Assembly (NCBI GenBank): GCA_900772425.1
Contig: CAAHEK010000146.1
Span: 1 to 6,476, forward strand
Length of the DNA: 6,476 nt
Direction of reading: 5' to 3'
From: an uncultured Lachnospira sp.
Lineage (GTDB): Bacteria > Bacillota > Clostridia > Lachnospirales > Lachnospiraceae
Shown here piece by piece: positions 6,181 to 6,476 of the stretch. Under the pieces are notes generated by a model. That model was not told the origin of the DNA, did not search any database, and saw only the letters and a program-made list of their open reading frames with translations. The first letter of the stretch is position 1, and every line of letters starts with the position of its first letter. The translations under genes were made by a program, and so were the position numbers.

Positions 6181-6476
6181 ATGATGAGAATTGCATTAAT
6201 TAACGAGAATAGCCAGGCTGCTAAAAATGACATGGTTTATTCTACATTAAAGAAAGTTGCCGAAAGCAAAGGACATACTGTTGATAACTACGGAATGTAT
6301 TCTGCTGATGATAAAGCTCAGCTTACATATGTACAGAACGGTATTTTAGCTGCTATTCTTCTTAACAGCGGTGCTGCTGATTTTGTTGTAACAGGATGTG
6401 GTACAGGTGAAGGTGCCATGCTTGCACTCAACTCATTCCCAGGTGTTTTATGTGGACATGTTGTTGACCCTTCAGA
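6181..6476 (+). CDS. RpiB/LacA/LacB-family sugar-phosphate isomerase (5' part)
   Basis: The first 98 codons of a gene that runs off the right edge; the family is usually 140-220 residues. Members interconvert aldose and ketose phosphates, such as ribose 5-phosphate and ribulose 5-phosphate (RpiB) or galactose 6-phosphate and tagatose 6-phosphate (LacAB), in the cytoplasm. The opening RIALINENSQAAKND matches the clostridial branch, and GCGTGEGAM (72-80) is the phosphate-binding and active-site loop with Cys73 at the catalytic-base position. GHVVD (92-96) contains a further family His. Two adjacent ATGs (6181, 6184) are both served by GAGG at 5 or 8 nt; relatives start MKIAL, so 6184 may be the real one. 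Substrate cannot be told from this part; no lactose or pentose genes are visible. The strong promoter suggests high expression. Confidence 0.9.
   Translation, partial: MMRIALINENSQAAKNDMVYSTLKKVAESKGHTVDNYGMYSADDKAQLTYVQNGILAAILLNSGAADFVVTGCGTGEGAMLALNSFPGVLCGHVVDPS

Overview
The window is AT-rich and uses standard codons. Its Shine-Dalgarno sites, sigma-A-type promoters and protein families (SpoIID/LytB, YihY, GGDEF/EAL, RpiB/LacA/LacB, a sigma-like protein) suggest a Gram-positive clostridium, most likely of the Lachnospiraceae. The taxonomy is inferred from gene style and recall; no rRNA or species marker is present.

Layout from left to right. (1) 1-177 is an edge region with a clear promoter for a YihY/BrkB-family membrane protein (178-1017, +). 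(2) A large membrane-anchored SpoIID/LytB-domain protein (998-3289, -) converges on it; the two coding regions overlap tail to tail by 20 bp. (3) After a divergent promoter region comes a cytoplasmic c-di-GMP phosphodiesterase with a degenerate GGDEF domain and an intact EAL domain (3456-4739, +). (4) A bidirectional terminator (4738-4775) lies between this gene and a strongly structured RNA on the minus strand (about 4776-4956, with its own promoter at 4983-5011). This RNA resembles the clostridial raiA-type noncoding RNA, an identification made from memory. (5) Directly upstream of the RNA, on the same strand, is a 306-residue sigma-70-like protein (5036-5956, -). It keeps region 1.1-, 2.1/2.2- and 3-like segments but lacks recognisable 2.3/2.4 and has no region 4. 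(6) A 224-bp divergent regulatory region holds two back-to-back promoters, an 11-bp direct repeat and a palindrome. It leads to an RpiB/LacA/LacB sugar-phosphate isomerase that is cut off by the right edge (6181 onward, +).

The genes do not form one operon. Apart from the sigma-like gene and the RNA, which may be partly co-transcribed, each gene has its own promoter or faces its neighbour. The most unusual part is 4738-6024: a promoter-recognition-deficient sigma-like protein followed by a compact structured RNA with no convincing terminator between them. Whether they work together is not shown by the sequence. No CRISPR array, tRNA, rRNA, insertion sequence or phage gene was found.
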